NCBI RefSeq assembly: GCF_000203975.2
Contig: NZ_AFCF02000001.1
Coordinates: 186,001-250,000 of the forward strand
Direction: 5' to 3'
Source of the DNA: Leisingera sp. ANG1
GTDB lineage: Bacteria > Pseudomonadota > Alphaproteobacteria > Rhodobacterales > Rhodobacteraceae
Length of the DNA: 64,000 bases
The position numbers and the translations under genes are program-made. This document shows, piece after piece, positions 34,180 to 42,711 of the stretch. Below the pieces are notes generated by a model, which saw only the letters and a list, made by a program, of their open reading frames with translations, was not told the origin of the DNA and searched no databases. Within the stretch, counting starts at the first letter, position 1; each line of letters begins with the position of its first letter.

Positions 34180-34770
34180 ATGAGCGAAAAAGAGCAAATC
34201 AGCGGCCAGAAGGCAGCAGCGCCGGTGCCGGGGAAACTGAAGAAGACCATCGTTATGGTGGGCATGATGGGGGCGGGCAAGACCGCCGTGGGCCGGGCGC
34301 TGGCGGCGCGGCTGAACGCCCCTTTCCTGGACAGCGATCACGAGATCGAAGCTGCCGCCAACATGACCATCCCAGAGATTTTCGCCCGCGACGGCGAGCC
34401 GTTTTTCCGCCAGAAGGAGCGCCAGGTGATCGCGCGGCTGCTGGAGGAGGAGCGCGGCGTGCTGTCCACCGGCGGCGGCGCCTTTCTGGCAGAGGAAAAC
34501 CGGCAGGTGATCACTTCAAAAGGTGTCTCGGTCTGGCTGAATGCCGACCTTGAGGTGCTGTGGAACCGGGTGCGCCACCGCGATACCCGGCCGCTGCTGC
34601 GCACTGCCAACCCGCGTGCGACACTCAGCAACCTGTATCACCAGCGGGTGCCGCTGTATTCCAAGGCCGATGTGTCGGTGGTCTCGGACGGGCAGGCCTC
34701 GATCGAGACCATGGTGGACCGCGTGCTGGACGCCTTGAAGGCACGCCCTGATGTATTGGAGTGGAACTGA
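34180..34770 (+). CDS. aroK: Shikimate kinase
   Basis: 196 aa cytosolic kinase phosphorylating shikimate at O-3 in aromatic amino acid synthesis. Walker A is MVGMMGAGKTAVGRAL; the shikimate-binding DSD (FLDSDHEIE), the GGG motif (LSTGGGAFL) and the lid arginine (RDTRPLLRTANP) are present. The first ~20 residues are a hydrophilic extension compared with the shortest homologs; ATG 34180 has only a weak GAAGA upstream. Its stop overlaps the aroB start by 1 nt (TGATG), as usual for the aroKB pair. Confidence 0.95.
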   Translation: MSEKEQISGQKAAAPVPGKLKKTIVMVGMMGAGKTAVGRALAARLNAPFLDSDHEIEAAANMTIPEIFARDGEPFFRQKERQVIARLLEEERGVLSTGGGAFLAEENRQVITSKGVSVWLNADLEVLWNRVRHRDTRPLLRTANPRATLSNLYHQRVPLYSKADVSVVSDGQASIETMVDRVLDALKARPDVLEWN

Positions 34771-35876
34771 TGGAGCGCACGGTTCATGTGCCGCTGGGCG
34801 AACGCGCCTATGATGTGGTGATCGGTCCCGGCCTGCTGGCGCAGGCGGGGGAGCGGATCAAGCCGCTGCTGAAGCGCCCGCAGGTGGCGGTGCTGACGGA
34901 TGAAACCGTGGCGGAGAAACACCTGGACACCTTGCGTGCCGGGCTGGCGGCTGCGGGTGTTGAGATGACCGCGCTGGCGCTGCCGCCGGGAGAGGCGACC
35001 AAGGGCTGGCCGCAGTTCACCCGGTCGGTGGAATGGCTGCTGGAGCAAAAGGTGGAGCGCGGCGACGTGGTTGTGGCCTTCGGCGGCGGAGTGATCGGCG
35101 ACCTGGCGGGTTTTGCCGCGGCAGTACTGCGCCGGGGGGTGCGGTTCGTGCAGATCCCGACGTCGCTGCTGGCGCAGGTCGACAGTTCGGTGGGCGGCAA
35201 GACCGGCATCAACGCGCCGCAGGGCAAGAACCTGATCGGTGCCTTCCATCAGCCGTCGCTGGTGCTGGCGGATACCTCGGTGCTGGAAACCCTGACCGCG
35301 CGGGATTTCCTGTCCGGCTATGGCGAAGTGGTGAAATACGGGCTGCTGGGCGATGCGGCGTTCTTTGCCTGGCTGGAACAGAACGGGCCTGCGCTGGCCG
35401 CAGGCGATGTGGCTGCACGGGTCGAGGCGGTGGCCCGTTCGGTTCAGATGAAGGCGGACATCGTGGTGCGGGACGAGACCGAGCAGGGCGACCGGGCGCT
35501 GCTCAATCTGGGTCATACCTTTTGCCACGCGCTGGAAGCAGCGACGGGCTATTCGGACCGGCTGCTGCATGGCGAGGGCGTTGCGATTGGCTGCGCGCTG
35601 GCGTTTGAGCTGTCGTCGAAGCTGGGCCTGTGCTCGCAGGAGGATCCCAGCCGGGTGCGGGCGCATCTGAAGGCGATGGGGATGAAGACCGACCTAGCCG
35701 ACATTCCGGGCGACTTGCCCGGGGCAGAGGCTCTGCTGGATTTGATGGGGCAGGACAAGAAAGTGGTGGCCGGCCAGCTGCGGTTCATCCTGGCGCGCGG
35801 CATTGGCGAGGCGTTTGTGACCGGTGATGTGCCGCCGGACGCGGTGCTGGAGGTGCTGCGCAGCGCAGGTGCCTGA
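34770..35876 (+). CDS. aroB: 3-Dehydroquinate synthase
   Basis: 368 aa; converts DAHP to 3-dehydroquinate with NAD+ and a divalent metal. ATG 34770 is preferred over the in-frame GTG at 34761 because GGAG lies 8 nt before it. Motifs: FGGGVIGDLAGFAAAV, QIPTSLLAQVDSSVGGKTGI, GYGEVVKYGLLGD, and the metal ligands in NLGHTFCHALE and LLHGEGVAIGCAL. It completes the aroKB unit and ends at a strong terminator. Confidence 0.95.
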   Translation: MERTVHVPLGERAYDVVIGPGLLAQAGERIKPLLKRPQVAVLTDETVAEKHLDTLRAGLAAAGVEMTALALPPGEATKGWPQFTRSVEWLLEQKVERGDVVVAFGGGVIGDLAGFAAAVLRRGVRFVQIPTSLLAQVDSSVGGKTGINAPQGKNLIGAFHQPSLVLADTSVLETLTARDFLSGYGEVVKYGLLGDAAFFAWLEQNGPALAAGDVAARVEAVARSVQMKADIVVRDETEQGDRALLNLGHTFCHALEAATGYSDRLLHGEGVAIGCALAFELSSKLGLCSQEDPSRVRAHLKAMGMKTDLADIPGDLPGAEALLDLMGQDKKVVAGQLRFILARGIGEAFVTGDVPPDAVLEVLRSAGA

Positions 35877-35901
35877 ACCGGGGCACAGAGTGCAAAAGTC
35901 A

Positions 35902-35933
35902 AAGGGCAGCCGCTGAGGCTGCCCTTTTTTTTT
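35902..35933 (+). terminator. Intrinsic terminator of aroKB
   Basis: A 9-bp stem AGGGCAGCC (35903-35911) / GGCTGCCCT (35917-35925) with a 5-nt loop and a run of T to 35933. On the minus strand the stem is followed by TTTGACTTTTG, so it can also end the convergent chemoreceptor transcript. Confidence 0.93.
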
Positions 35934-35952
35934 GATGGCTGCAAATGCCTGC

Positions 35953-38157
35953 TCAGGCGGCGGTGCTGCTTTCGATGATGTCCTGGTCCCAGCCGTCGTC
36001 CTCCGCATCGAAGTCGATGGCGAGGGGCGGATGCGCAGCGGGCGCGGGCAGGGCGGCTGTGGCGTTTCCGACAGTGAACTGAGTCACCTGCTCCCGCAGT
36101 TCCTGTGCCTGTTCGGACAAGGAGGTCGTCGCTGCAGTGGTCTGTTCGGCCATGGCAGCGTTTTGCTGTGCCATCATCTCCAGCTCGCCCACGGCGGTGT
36201 TGACGTCGCCCATCTGCGCCGACTGCTCCTTCATGTTGCCGGCGATCTCCACCACCAGGGAGGAAATCTCGCCAACCTGCTGGTTCACGGTGGCCATCGC
36301 CTGACCGGCCTGATCCACCAATTCCGCACCGTTCTTGACCTGTTCGGAGCTGCGCGCAGTCAGTTCGTCGATCTGCTGCACCGCGTCGGCACAGCGCTGT
36401 GCCAGCATCCGCACCTCGGAGGCGACAACCGCAAAACCGCGGCCTGCTTCGCCTGCGCGGGCGGCCTCGACCCCGGCATTCAGCGCCAGCAGGTTGGTCT
36501 GGAAGGCGATGTCCTGGATCACCTTGGTGATCTGGGAAATCTCCTGCGAGGATTCCTGAAGCTTGTCCATGGCGGTAATGGTGTCCTTCACCACCGCGTC
36601 GCAGGATTTGACGCCGTTCTGGGCGCTGTCTGCAAGTTCTTCGGCGCGGCCGGCGTTTTCGGCGGAGCGCTGCACGTTGCCGGTCAGCTCGCCCATGGCG
36701 TGGGTGGTTTTTTCCAGCGTGGCCGATTCCGCCTCGGTGCGGTGGGCCAGGTCCATCGAGGCCTCGGCAATCGACTTGGTGCTTTCGTCGACGCTGCTGG
36801 TGAGTTCCGCAATCGTGGAGACCGCAGCGCTCAGCGCATTCAGCGAGTCGTTGAAATCCATCCGGATAGATTTGAATTCGACCGGGAAATGCGCCTCGAT
36901 CGGGTTGTCCAGCCGCTTGTGCTGCAGGTCGGCAAGAGCTTCGCCGATGCTGCGGGTGACGGTCAGAATCTCCTCGCGGCGCTCCTTCTCTTCCTGCACG
37001 CGTTCTTCCTGCTTGCGCTGGGTGACGGTGCGCAGGTCCACAACGTTGCGGGCGACCTCGCCGATCTCATCACGGCGGTCTGCACCGGGGACCTCGACCT
37101 CAGTCTCGCCGGAGCCGAGCTTTTGCAGCGCCACGTTCAGGACAGCCAGCCCCTTGGTCATGTTGCGGGCGATGACCAGGCTGAGCAGCAGAACGCCCGC
37201 CAGCATGACGGCCGCAAATATGGCCATCTCGATCAGCATCAGCTTGTTGTGTGCATCAAAGGCCGCCATGTCGCGTTCCAGGTGCTCGATCAGAAGCATT
37301 TCCTTTTTCTGCAGCACCTCGATCGCCTTGGTGGCTGCGGCAAACCAGTCCTCAGCCGTGACGCCTTCGCCGCCGTTGCCATGCAGGATGGCTTCGCGCA
37401 TTTCGTCGAATTTCTTCATGGCAGGATCGCTGAACAGATTCTTGACGGCGTCCCTGTCCTCTGCGGTTGCAAAGTTCTTGAAAGCGCGCAGGCGTTCCTT
37501 GAACAATTCGTGGTCGGCAAAGAATTCTTCGCGGTCCTGAGGTTTCCAGCCGTGTTTGAACCCCACGGCGCCCGCTGCACGTTCCAGTCCCGCCGCATCA
37601 ATTGCCTGCATGAAGAAGGACAGTGCCACGGCTTCCTGCGAGATCTTGGGATTATCAATGCCCTTGGCCATCGCCAGGCCGGTCTGGATCAGCGCTGCGT
37701 TCAGGTCCGTGTAATAGGAAATCAGTGCCTTCAGCTTCAGCGAATGGGTGTCGATCTTCTGGCGGATGTCCTTCTTGCGGGCCAGCTCGGATTTCGCAAA
37801 CGCGATCGCCTCAACGGATTCCGGTGGCAGAAGCTCCATGTCGACCAGGCTGATCTCCTCCAGATAGGCGGCCATCTTGGCATCATTCGCCTGGCGCACC
37901 TTGACCAGCTTCTCCGGCGGGGAGCTGGCGGCACTTTCAAGGTAGCTTGCGCTCAGCCCGCGTTCCAGCTGCAGATTGTGAACCAGGCTGCTCATATGTT
38001 CCAGCACCTCGCCTGCTTCGGTAGTGTCCACCTGGGCCTTGCGTTGCAGGTCGAGCAGGGTTTGCCCGATGAACCAAAGGCTGAGAAGCAGCGGAGCCGC
38101 CAGGAGCATTCCGATCTTGGTGCTGATCGAGAGATGCTGCAAAAAACGCATACCCAT
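35953..38157 (-). CDS. Methyl-accepting chemotaxis protein with NIT-type sensor
   Basis: 734 aa receptor. First membrane helix about residues 14-33, then a large all-helical periplasmic domain (about 40-300) with the pattern [20 protein letters not shown] typical of nitrate/nitrite-sensing (NIT) domains. Second helix about 305-330, HAMP, a HAMP-like linker, and the methyl-accepting signalling domain whose hairpin tip reads [30 protein letters not shown]. The C-terminal tail ends [13 protein letters not shown], possibly a CheR/CheB docking peptide. Monocistronic. A CtrA-like box lies 90 bp upstream. Confidence 0.93.
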   Translation of the reverse strand: MGMRFLQHLSISTKIGMLLAAPLLLSLWFIGQTLLDLQRKAQVDTTEAGEVLEHMSSLVHNLQLERGLSASYLESAASSPPEKLVKVRQANDAKMAAYLEEISLVDMELLPPESVEAIAFAKSELARKKDIRQKIDTHSLKLKALISYYTDLNAALIQTGLAMAKGIDNPKISQEAVALSFFMQAIDAAGLERAAGAVGFKHGWKPQDREEFFADHELFKERLRAFKNFATAEDRDAVKNLFSDPAMKKFDEMREAILHGNGGEGVTAEDWFAAATKAIEVLQKKEMLLIEHLERDMAAFDAHNKLMLIEMAIFAAVMLAGVLLLSLVIARNMTKGLAVLNVALQKLGSGETEVEVPGADRRDEIGEVARNVVDLRTVTQRKQEERVQEEKERREEILTVTRSIGEALADLQHKRLDNPIEAHFPVEFKSIRMDFNDSLNALSAAVSTIAELTSSVDESTKSIAEASMDLAHRTEAESATLEKTTHAMGELTGNVQRSAENAGRAEELADSAQNGVKSCDAVVKDTITAMDKLQESSQEISQITKVIQDIAFQTNLLALNAGVEAARAGEAGRGFAVVASEVRMLAQRCADAVQQIDELTARSSEQVKNGAELVDQAGQAMATVNQQVGEISSLVVEIAGNMKEQSAQMGDVNTAVGELEMMAQQNAAMAEQTTAATTSLSEQAQELREQVTQFTVGNATAALPAPAAHPPLAIDFDAEDDGWDQDIIESSTAA

Positions 38158-38469
38158 ATTCCGAATCCTTGATGTACCTTTTTACGACCGATCCATTCAG
38201 CATCCGTGATATGTCTTAATTTTTGCCTAGCCGTGCGGTGCGCTGTGTTAAGGGGCCGTTTAGGATTTGCAGCAGGCACGCAGCATCGCCAAACGGGGCA
38301 CCCTTACGCATACGATGGCTAGCCCCTTGAAATATAATCTGAAAATCCTGTCCCAGCGTAAGCGGCAGATGCTGCTGAGTAGTCAGGAAGAACAGAATCG
38401 GCGCTGACGTAGCGCCGTTTCGCTCCGGTGGCGGAACCTTCGTAAAGCCCGCGAAAATGCTGCGTTAAC
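38158..38469. other. Intergenic region upstream of the chemoreceptor
   Basis: About 310 bp with the chemoreceptor promoter (minus strand). It also contains a possible plus-strand 30-codon frame at 38315-38407 (starting MASPLKYNLKIL, very basic) whose stop codon lies inside a CGGCGCT-GACGT-AGCGCCG-TTT hairpin (38399-38420). No ribosome site precedes it, so I do not call it a gene. Confidence 0.4.
38247..38262 (-). promoter_or_regulatory. CtrA-like box before the chemoreceptor
   Basis: On the minus strand TAAACGGCCCCTTAAC: one mismatch to TTAA-N7-TTAAC, with the stronger TTAAC half intact, 90 bp upstream of the start codon. Chemotaxis genes belong to the CtrA regulon in many Rhodobacterales. 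Confidence 0.45.
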
Positions 38470-38504
38470 AGAAAAGCCCTCCACCCCGGTCGGGGCGGAG
38501 GGCT
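38470..38504 (-). terminator. Intrinsic terminator of ssb
   Basis: A 13-bp stem with one G-T pair, AGCCCTCCACCCC (38475-38487) and GGGGCGGAGGGCT (38492-38504). On the minus strand it is followed by TTTTCTG. Confidence 0.88.
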
Positions 38505-38546
38505 GCAGCGCAAAGCTGTCGTAAATTATGATTCGCCCTGGCCGGC

Positions 38547-39065
38547 TTAGAACGGGATTTCGTCGTCGTCGATGTTGTGGGACGCGCCGCCGCCATAGCT
38601 GCCGCCACCGCCGCCGCCTTGCGAGCTGCTGTCATAACCGCCGCCGTAGCCGCCGCCCTGATTGCCGCCGCCATAGCCGCCACCGCCCTGGCCGCCGCCA
38701 CCGCCGCCTTCGCCGCGGCCATCCAGCATGGTCAGGGTGGAGCCGAAGCCCTGCAGCACGACCTCGGTCGAATACCGGTCCTGGCCGCTCTGGTCCTGCC
38801 ACTTGCGGGTCTGCAGCTGGCCTTCGATATAGACCTTGGAGCCCTTGCGCAGGTATTGCTCGCAAACACGCACCAGGCCCTCGCTGAAGACGGCGACGGA
38901 GTGCCATTCAGTCTTCTCGCGGCGCTCGCCGGTGTTGCGGTCCTTCCAGGTTTCCGAGGTGGCAATGCGCAGGTTGCACACCTTGCCGCCGTTCTGGAAG
39001 CTGCGCACCTCGGGGTCGCGGCCCAGGTTGCCGATGAGCATGACTTTGTTGAGTGAGCCGGCCAT
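38547..39065 (-). CDS. ssb: Single-stranded DNA-binding protein
   Basis: 172 aa. OB-fold domain in residues 1-110 ([20 protein letters not shown], then TEWHSVAVF and [15 protein letters not shown]), a ~50-residue linker made almost only of Gly, Ser, Gln and Tyr, and the conserved acidic tip DDDEIPF that recruits repair and replication proteins. The ATG at 39065 is chosen for the GGACGGAA site and the family N-terminus; an in-frame ATG at 39161 would add 32 residues. The glycine linker is low-complexity, encoded by repeated GGC-GGC-GGC runs. Confidence 0.96.
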   Translation of the reverse strand: MAGSLNKVMLIGNLGRDPEVRSFQNGGKVCNLRIATSETWKDRNTGERREKTEWHSVAVFSEGLVRVCEQYLRKGSKVYIEGQLQTRKWQDQSGQDRYSTEVVLQGFGSTLTMLDGRGEGGGGGGQGGGGYGGGNQGGGYGGGYDSSSQGGGGGGSYGGGASHNIDDDEIPF

Positions 39066-39138
39066 GAAGTTCCGTCCTTCCGTCCTGAATTTCTTATCCT
39101 GCAGCGGGCTGGGGCGAATCCGGCCGCGCCGCGTTTCA

Positions 39139-39159
39139 GGCACAGTATAGTTCTGTGCC
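39139..39159. promoter_or_regulatory. Inverted repeat overlapping the ssb promoter
   Basis: GGCACAG (39139-39145) and CTGTGCC (39153-39159) with a 7-bp spacer. On the minus strand the spacer contributes TATACT, a good -10 about 80 bp before the ssb start, so a protein bound here would control ssb. It does not match the GTTC-N7-GTTC LexA site of alphaproteobacteria. Confidence 0.5.
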
Positions 39160-39295
39160 AACTGTGAAAAGCAGGCATCTGTGGATGGTTTCGGCCGATT
39201 TTGCGCTGGCGGAGCGGCGGTTCACGCCTGTGTTGCTTTAAATTTGCTCCGCATCCGCTATATTTGCGCAAAAGGGACAGTGCGGGACAGCATAA

Positions 39296-39880
39296 ATGCG
39301 CAAAGCCATTGCGGGTTTGGTTATAGCCATGGTTGGCGCAGGGCAGCCTGCGGCCTCCGATATCCTCAGCACCAAGAACCGCCGTGATCTGTTCGCGGCC
39401 CATACCAGGGTGCTGGATGGGCGGGCGGCGTCCCAGTACAAGAACTCCTCCCGGCTGCAGCCCAAGACCTACAGTATCCCGTCCGCCGGCGGCACGCTGC
39501 CCTACAGCGGCAAGTACCGGGGCCAGTACCTGGAACTGGCGCGTGATGCGGCGCGCCAGCATGGGGTGCCGGAGGATCTGTTCCTGCGCCTGGTCCAGCA
39601 GGAGAGCAACTGGAACCCCAATGCCAAGTCGCACAAGGGGGCGCTGGGGCTGGCGCAGCTGATGCCGGCCACGGCGCGGGCGCTGGGGGTGAACCCGGCG
39701 GTGCCGAAGCAGAACCTGGAGGGCGGCGCCCGCTATCTGGCGCGCCAGTTCCGCAAGTTCGGGTCCTGGCGGCTGGCGCTGGCGGCCTATAACGCCGGTC
39801 CGGAAGCGGTGCAGAAGTATGGCGGGGTGCCGCCTTACAAGGAAACCCAGAACTACGTGCGGAAGATCTGGGGCAGTTGA
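39296..39880 (+). CDS. Lytic transglycosylase (SLT family)
   Basis: 194 aa exported peptidoglycan-cleaving enzyme. Signal peptide ([18 protein letters not shown]), a ~50-residue linker with basic residues, and an SLT domain (about residues 78-190): catalytic glutamate in [15 protein letters not shown], then [18 protein letters not shown] and [18 protein letters not shown]. Signal peptidase I-type end rather than a lipobox. Likely role in wall turnover or in assembling envelope-spanning machines. GGGACAG precedes the ATG. Confidence 0.9.
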   Translation: MRKAIAGLVIAMVGAGQPAASDILSTKNRRDLFAAHTRVLDGRAASQYKNSSRLQPKTYSIPSAGGTLPYSGKYRGQYLELARDAARQHGVPEDLFLRLVQQESNWNPNAKSHKGALGLAQLMPATARALGVNPAVPKQNLEGGARYLARQFRKFGSWRLALAAYNAGPEAVQKYGGVPPYKETQNYVRKIWGS

Positions 39881-39893
39881 TGCCGCGCAGCTG

Positions 39894-39970
39894 TTAACGT
39901 GTGGATAACTTTCCTTAATGCCCCGTTAACTCCGCCTGAGCGTCAAGCATTTGCCTTAATTTTTCGTAAA
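39894..39970 (+). promoter_or_regulatory. Three CtrA-like boxes
   Basis: TTAACGTGTGGATAAC (39894-39909, one mismatch), TTAATGCCCCGTTAAC (39915-39930, perfect TTAA-N7-TTAAC) and TTAATTTTTCGTAAA (39956-39970, partial). They lie 29-105 bp upstream of the TTG start at 39999. The density in 77 bp is unlike the rest of the window. Confidence 0.7.
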
Positions 39971-39998
39971 TCTGTGCGCAGGTTCTGGAGGGAATGCC

Positions 39999-40373
39999 TT
40001 GTATATCAACAGCTTCGACGAACGCCTTGAGCGCATTGACTGGCAGCCAAGCGCGGTGCCGACCCGCCAGATGATCGACAGCGTTCTGGCAAGCCGCCTG
40101 CCGCTGCAGCCGCGCAGTGCGGTGCTGAGCCTGGCAGGCGCAGTGACAGGCATTCTGATCGGCGTTGGCGTGAAGGGCATGGGCATCGCGGGTTCGGCCT
40201 GGGGGCCGGAAACCGGGCTGGCCGGAACAATTGGCGGCGGGCTTGCGCAGGTTGGGCTTGCGGCGTCCGTGGCTGCGGCTTTGCTGGCCGCCGCCAAGGG
40301 CAGCAAGGCGCCGCGGCTGATGCAGTTCGCCTCGATCAACCTGCTGATGATTGCAGTTCTGCTGCTGAGCTGA
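39999..40373 (+). CDS. Small membrane protein, probable CtrA target (124 aa)
   Basis: No family recognised. Starts with TTG at 39999, supported by GGAGGGAATGCC just upstream; an ATG at 39994 is in another frame with a 27-codon run. A ~37-residue cytosolic N-terminus (YINSFDERLERIDWQPSAVP) is followed by three hydrophobic stretches (about residues 40-60, 75-97, 107-124). Three CtrA-like boxes stand upstream and two terminators follow, so it is a single-gene unit. Rhodobacterales CtrA controls motility, chemotaxis, gene-transfer-agent release and cell-cycle-like functions, so such a role is possible. Confidence 0.75.
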   Translation: MYINSFDERLERIDWQPSAVPTRQMIDSVLASRLPLQPRSAVLSLAGAVTGILIGVGVKGMGIAGSAWGPETGLAGTIGGGLAQVGLAASVAAALLAAAKGSKAPRLMQFASINLLMIAVLLLS

Positions 40374-40410
40374 ACCAGGTTTCCCCCGTGGGAGTGGGGG
40401 AGTGATGTGG

Positions 40411-40448
40411 AACCCCATGTGCTGCCGCCTGGCACCGCATGGGGTTTT
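40411..40448 (+). terminator. Terminator of the small membrane protein gene
   Basis: AACCCCATG (40411-40419) and CATGGGGTT (40438-40446) with a structured loop (GTGC..GCAC pairing), followed by TTTTA. First of two tandem terminators. Confidence 0.75.
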
Positions 40449-40471
40449 ACTTTGCGGCGATGCCAGCGCAT

Positions 40472-40502
40472 GAAAAAGCCGGGGTGCTGAAACCCCGGCT
40501 TT
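40472..40502. terminator. Bidirectional terminator
   Basis: AAAGCCGGGG (40475-40484) and CCCCGGCTTT (40493-40502), 10-bp stem with an 8-nt loop. TTGTTG follows on the plus strand; on the minus strand GGCTTTTTC gives a good U-run for the ABC transporter operon. Confidence 0.88.
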
Positions 40503-40526
40503 GTTGTCACGTTTTGATCTGGCGCC

Positions 40527-42617
40527 TTACTCTGCTGCGACCTTGATCACCGGTTTCATGCGCTCCAGCACGTCGTCGCTGAGGTGGCATTTGATCTGGT
40601 GGCCGCCGTCCAGTGTGCGCACCGGCGGAACCTCCTTCTCGCACAACCCGCCCGGCACCTCGGACTTCCAGCGGCAGCGGGTCTGGAACGGGCAGCCCGG
40701 CGGCGGGCTCATGGCTGACGGAATGTCGCCTTCCAGAACGATGTGCTCTTTCTCCACGGAGGTGTCGGCAATCGGCACCGCGCTCAGCAGTGCCTCGGTG
40801 TAGGGGTGGTAGGGCGGCGCAAACACCTGATCGGTGTCGCCCAGCTCCACCACATGGCCGAGGTACATCACCATCACCCGGTCGCTGAGATAGCGCACGA
40901 TGCTGAGGTCGTGGGAGATGAACAGCAGCGTGGTCTTTTCGTTGCGCTGGATCTCCATCAGGAGGTCAGTGACCGCGGCCTGCACCGACACGTCGAGCGC
41001 CGAGACAGGTTCGTCCGCAACCACAATCCGTGCACCGCCGGCAAAGGCGCGGGCGATGCCCACACGCTGTTTCTGGCCGCCCGATAGCTGCCGCGGCATG
41101 CGGTCGGCAAAGGCGCGGGGCAGTTTCACCAGGTCCAGAAGCTCCAGCATCCGCTTGCGGCGTTCAGCCTCGGAATTGCCAATACCGAAGATTTCCAGCG
41201 CCCGCATGATCTGGCGGCCCACGGTCATCGAGGGGTTCAGCGTATCAAAGGGGTTCTGGAACACCATCTGCACGTCGGAAACAGTTTTGGTGTCGCGTTC
41301 CTCGATCGGAATCTGCTCGATATTGCGGTTGTCGAGCAGGATTTGGCCCTCCGTGGCGGTCTCAAGTCCCATCAGCACCTTGGCGAATGTTGACTTGCCG
41401 CAGCCGGACTCGCCGACGATGGCGAGGGTTTCGGACTCGCGGGCCTCGAAGCTGAGGGTTTCGTTGGCTTTCACCACCTTGGTGTCGCCGCCGCCGAACA
41501 GGGCGTTGGCAGCCACCTCGTAGTATTTCTTGAGGTTGTCCATCTTCAGGACAACCTTGCCCGGTGCGGTCTTTTCCTTCTGCTCGCCCACCGTGATCGG
41601 GGCGTTCCAGTCGATTTCCTGGAACTTCAGGCAGCGGGTTTCGTGCCGGTCGTTGCCGTGCACAGGGGACATCGGGATCACCATGTCCTGATCGCAGCGG
41701 CCCTCTTCGAAGTAATCGCAGCGCGGGCCGAAGTTGCAGCCGGGCGGGCGTTCGTGGGGCAGGGGGAAGTTCCCGGGAATGGCCACCAGCGGGCGGGAGT
41801 TCTTGTCGGCGCCGGGCAGCGGGATCGAGCGGAACAGCGCCTGGGTATAGGGATGCTGCATTTCGTCGAACACATCGTGGATCGAGCCGCGCTCCACCGC
41901 CTCGCCGGAATACATCACGCAGAGCCGGTCGCAGGTTTCCAGTACCAGGCCGAGGTTGTGCGAGATAAACAGCATCGAGGTGCCGTATTTCTTGCCCAGG
42001 TCCTTGACCAGCTCAACCACCGCGGCCTCCACCGTCACGTCGAGCGCGGTGGTGGGTTCATCGAGGATCAAGAGTGAAGGCTTGGACATCAGCGCCATCG
42101 CAATCACGATCCGCTGCTGCTGGCCGCCCGACAGCTGGTGCGGGAAGGAGTTCAGCATCCGCTCCGGGTCGGGCAGGCGCACGTCGGTCACCACTTCCAG
42201 GGCGCGGGCATAGGCTTCTTTTTCGCTGACGCCCTCGTGGATCATCGGCACTTCCATCAGCTGCTTGCCGATTTTCATTGCCGGGTTCAGCGAGGCCATC
42301 GGCTCCTGATAGATCATTGCTATCTCATTGCCGCGGATGTCGCGCAGTTCTTCGGCGCTCATCTCCGCCAGGTCGCGGCCCTTGAACTTGATGGTGCCGC
42401 CGACGACACGGCCGTTTTTGCCCAGATCCTGCATGACGCCAAGCGCCACGGTGGACTTGCCGCAGCCGGATTCGCCCACGAGGCCAACCGCCTCGCCGGG
42501 CTGCACGGTGACCGAGAAATCCATCACCGCGGGGATTTCGCGCAGGCGGGTGAAGAAGGAGATCGACAGCTTGTTAATCTCGAGGATCGGGCCGTCGTAG
42601 TCTGCCAGTTTGTTCAT
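40527..42617 (-). CDS. Peptide-type ABC transporter, fused double ATP-binding protein
   Basis: 696 aa: two complete ABC ATPases in one chain, corresponding to DppD and DppF. First copy: Walker A GLVGESGCGKST, signature QLSGGQQQRIVIAMAL, Walker B LLILDEPTTALD. Second copy (from about residue 355): Walker A AIVGESGCGKST, signature QLSGGQKQRVGIARAF, Walker B IVVADEPVSALD. Each is followed by an oligopeptide-transporter C-terminal domain with a cysteine cluster (CNFGPRCDYFEEGRC and CPFQTRCRW..C), which in this family can hold an iron-sulfur site. Last gene of the operon. Confidence 0.93.
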   Translation of the reverse strand: MNKLADYDGPILEINKLSISFFTRLREIPAVMDFSVTVQPGEAVGLVGESGCGKSTVALGVMQDLGKNGRVVGGTIKFKGRDLAEMSAEELRDIRGNEIAMIYQEPMASLNPAMKIGKQLMEVPMIHEGVSEKEAYARALEVVTDVRLPDPERMLNSFPHQLSGGQQQRIVIAMALMSKPSLLILDEPTTALDVTVEAAVVELVKDLGKKYGTSMLFISHNLGLVLETCDRLCVMYSGEAVERGSIHDVFDEMQHPYTQALFRSIPLPGADKNSRPLVAIPGNFPLPHERPPGCNFGPRCDYFEEGRCDQDMVIPMSPVHGNDRHETRCLKFQEIDWNAPITVGEQKEKTAPGKVVLKMDNLKKYYEVAANALFGGGDTKVVKANETLSFEARESETLAIVGESGCGKSTFAKVLMGLETATEGQILLDNRNIEQIPIEERDTKTVSDVQMVFQNPFDTLNPSMTVGRQIMRALEIFGIGNSEAERRKRMLELLDLVKLPRAFADRMPRQLSGGQKQRVGIARAFAGGARIVVADEPVSALDVSVQAAVTDLLMEIQRNEKTTLLFISHDLSIVRYLSDRVMVMYLGHVVELGDTDQVFAPPYHPYTEALLSAVPIADTSVEKEHIVLEGDIPSAMSPPPGCPFQTRCRWKSEVPGGLCEKEVPPVRTLDGGHQIKCHLSDDVLERMKPVIKVAAE

Positions 42618-42677
42618 ATTCTTTTCTCCCTGTTGGAGCGGGCGGGGAAAGGATCCCCTTCATCTGGCTCCAATTTA

Positions 42678-42706
42678 CCGGGGGACCGGACGGGCCGGTC
42701 CCCCGG
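42678..42706. other. Stable hairpin between permease and ATPase genes
   Basis: A perfect 12-bp stem (42678-42689 and 42695-42706) of CCGGGGGACCGG with a 5-nt loop, in the 94-bp gap. On the minus strand it is followed by TAAATTGGAG, not a U-run, so it more likely stabilises or tunes the mRNA than stops it. Confidence 0.65.
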
Positions 42707-42711
42707 CCGGA

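Noticed and set aside
35932-38172. Plus-strand open frame of 746 codons opposite the chemoreceptor
   Set aside because: Shadow; the chemoreceptor has intact HAMP and signalling domains, and the shadow has a His/Leu/Gly-rich composition without motifs.
38585-38715. GCC/GGC-rich low-complexity DNA in ssb as a separate repeat element
   Set aside because: It encodes the glycine-rich linker of SSB, common in this family.
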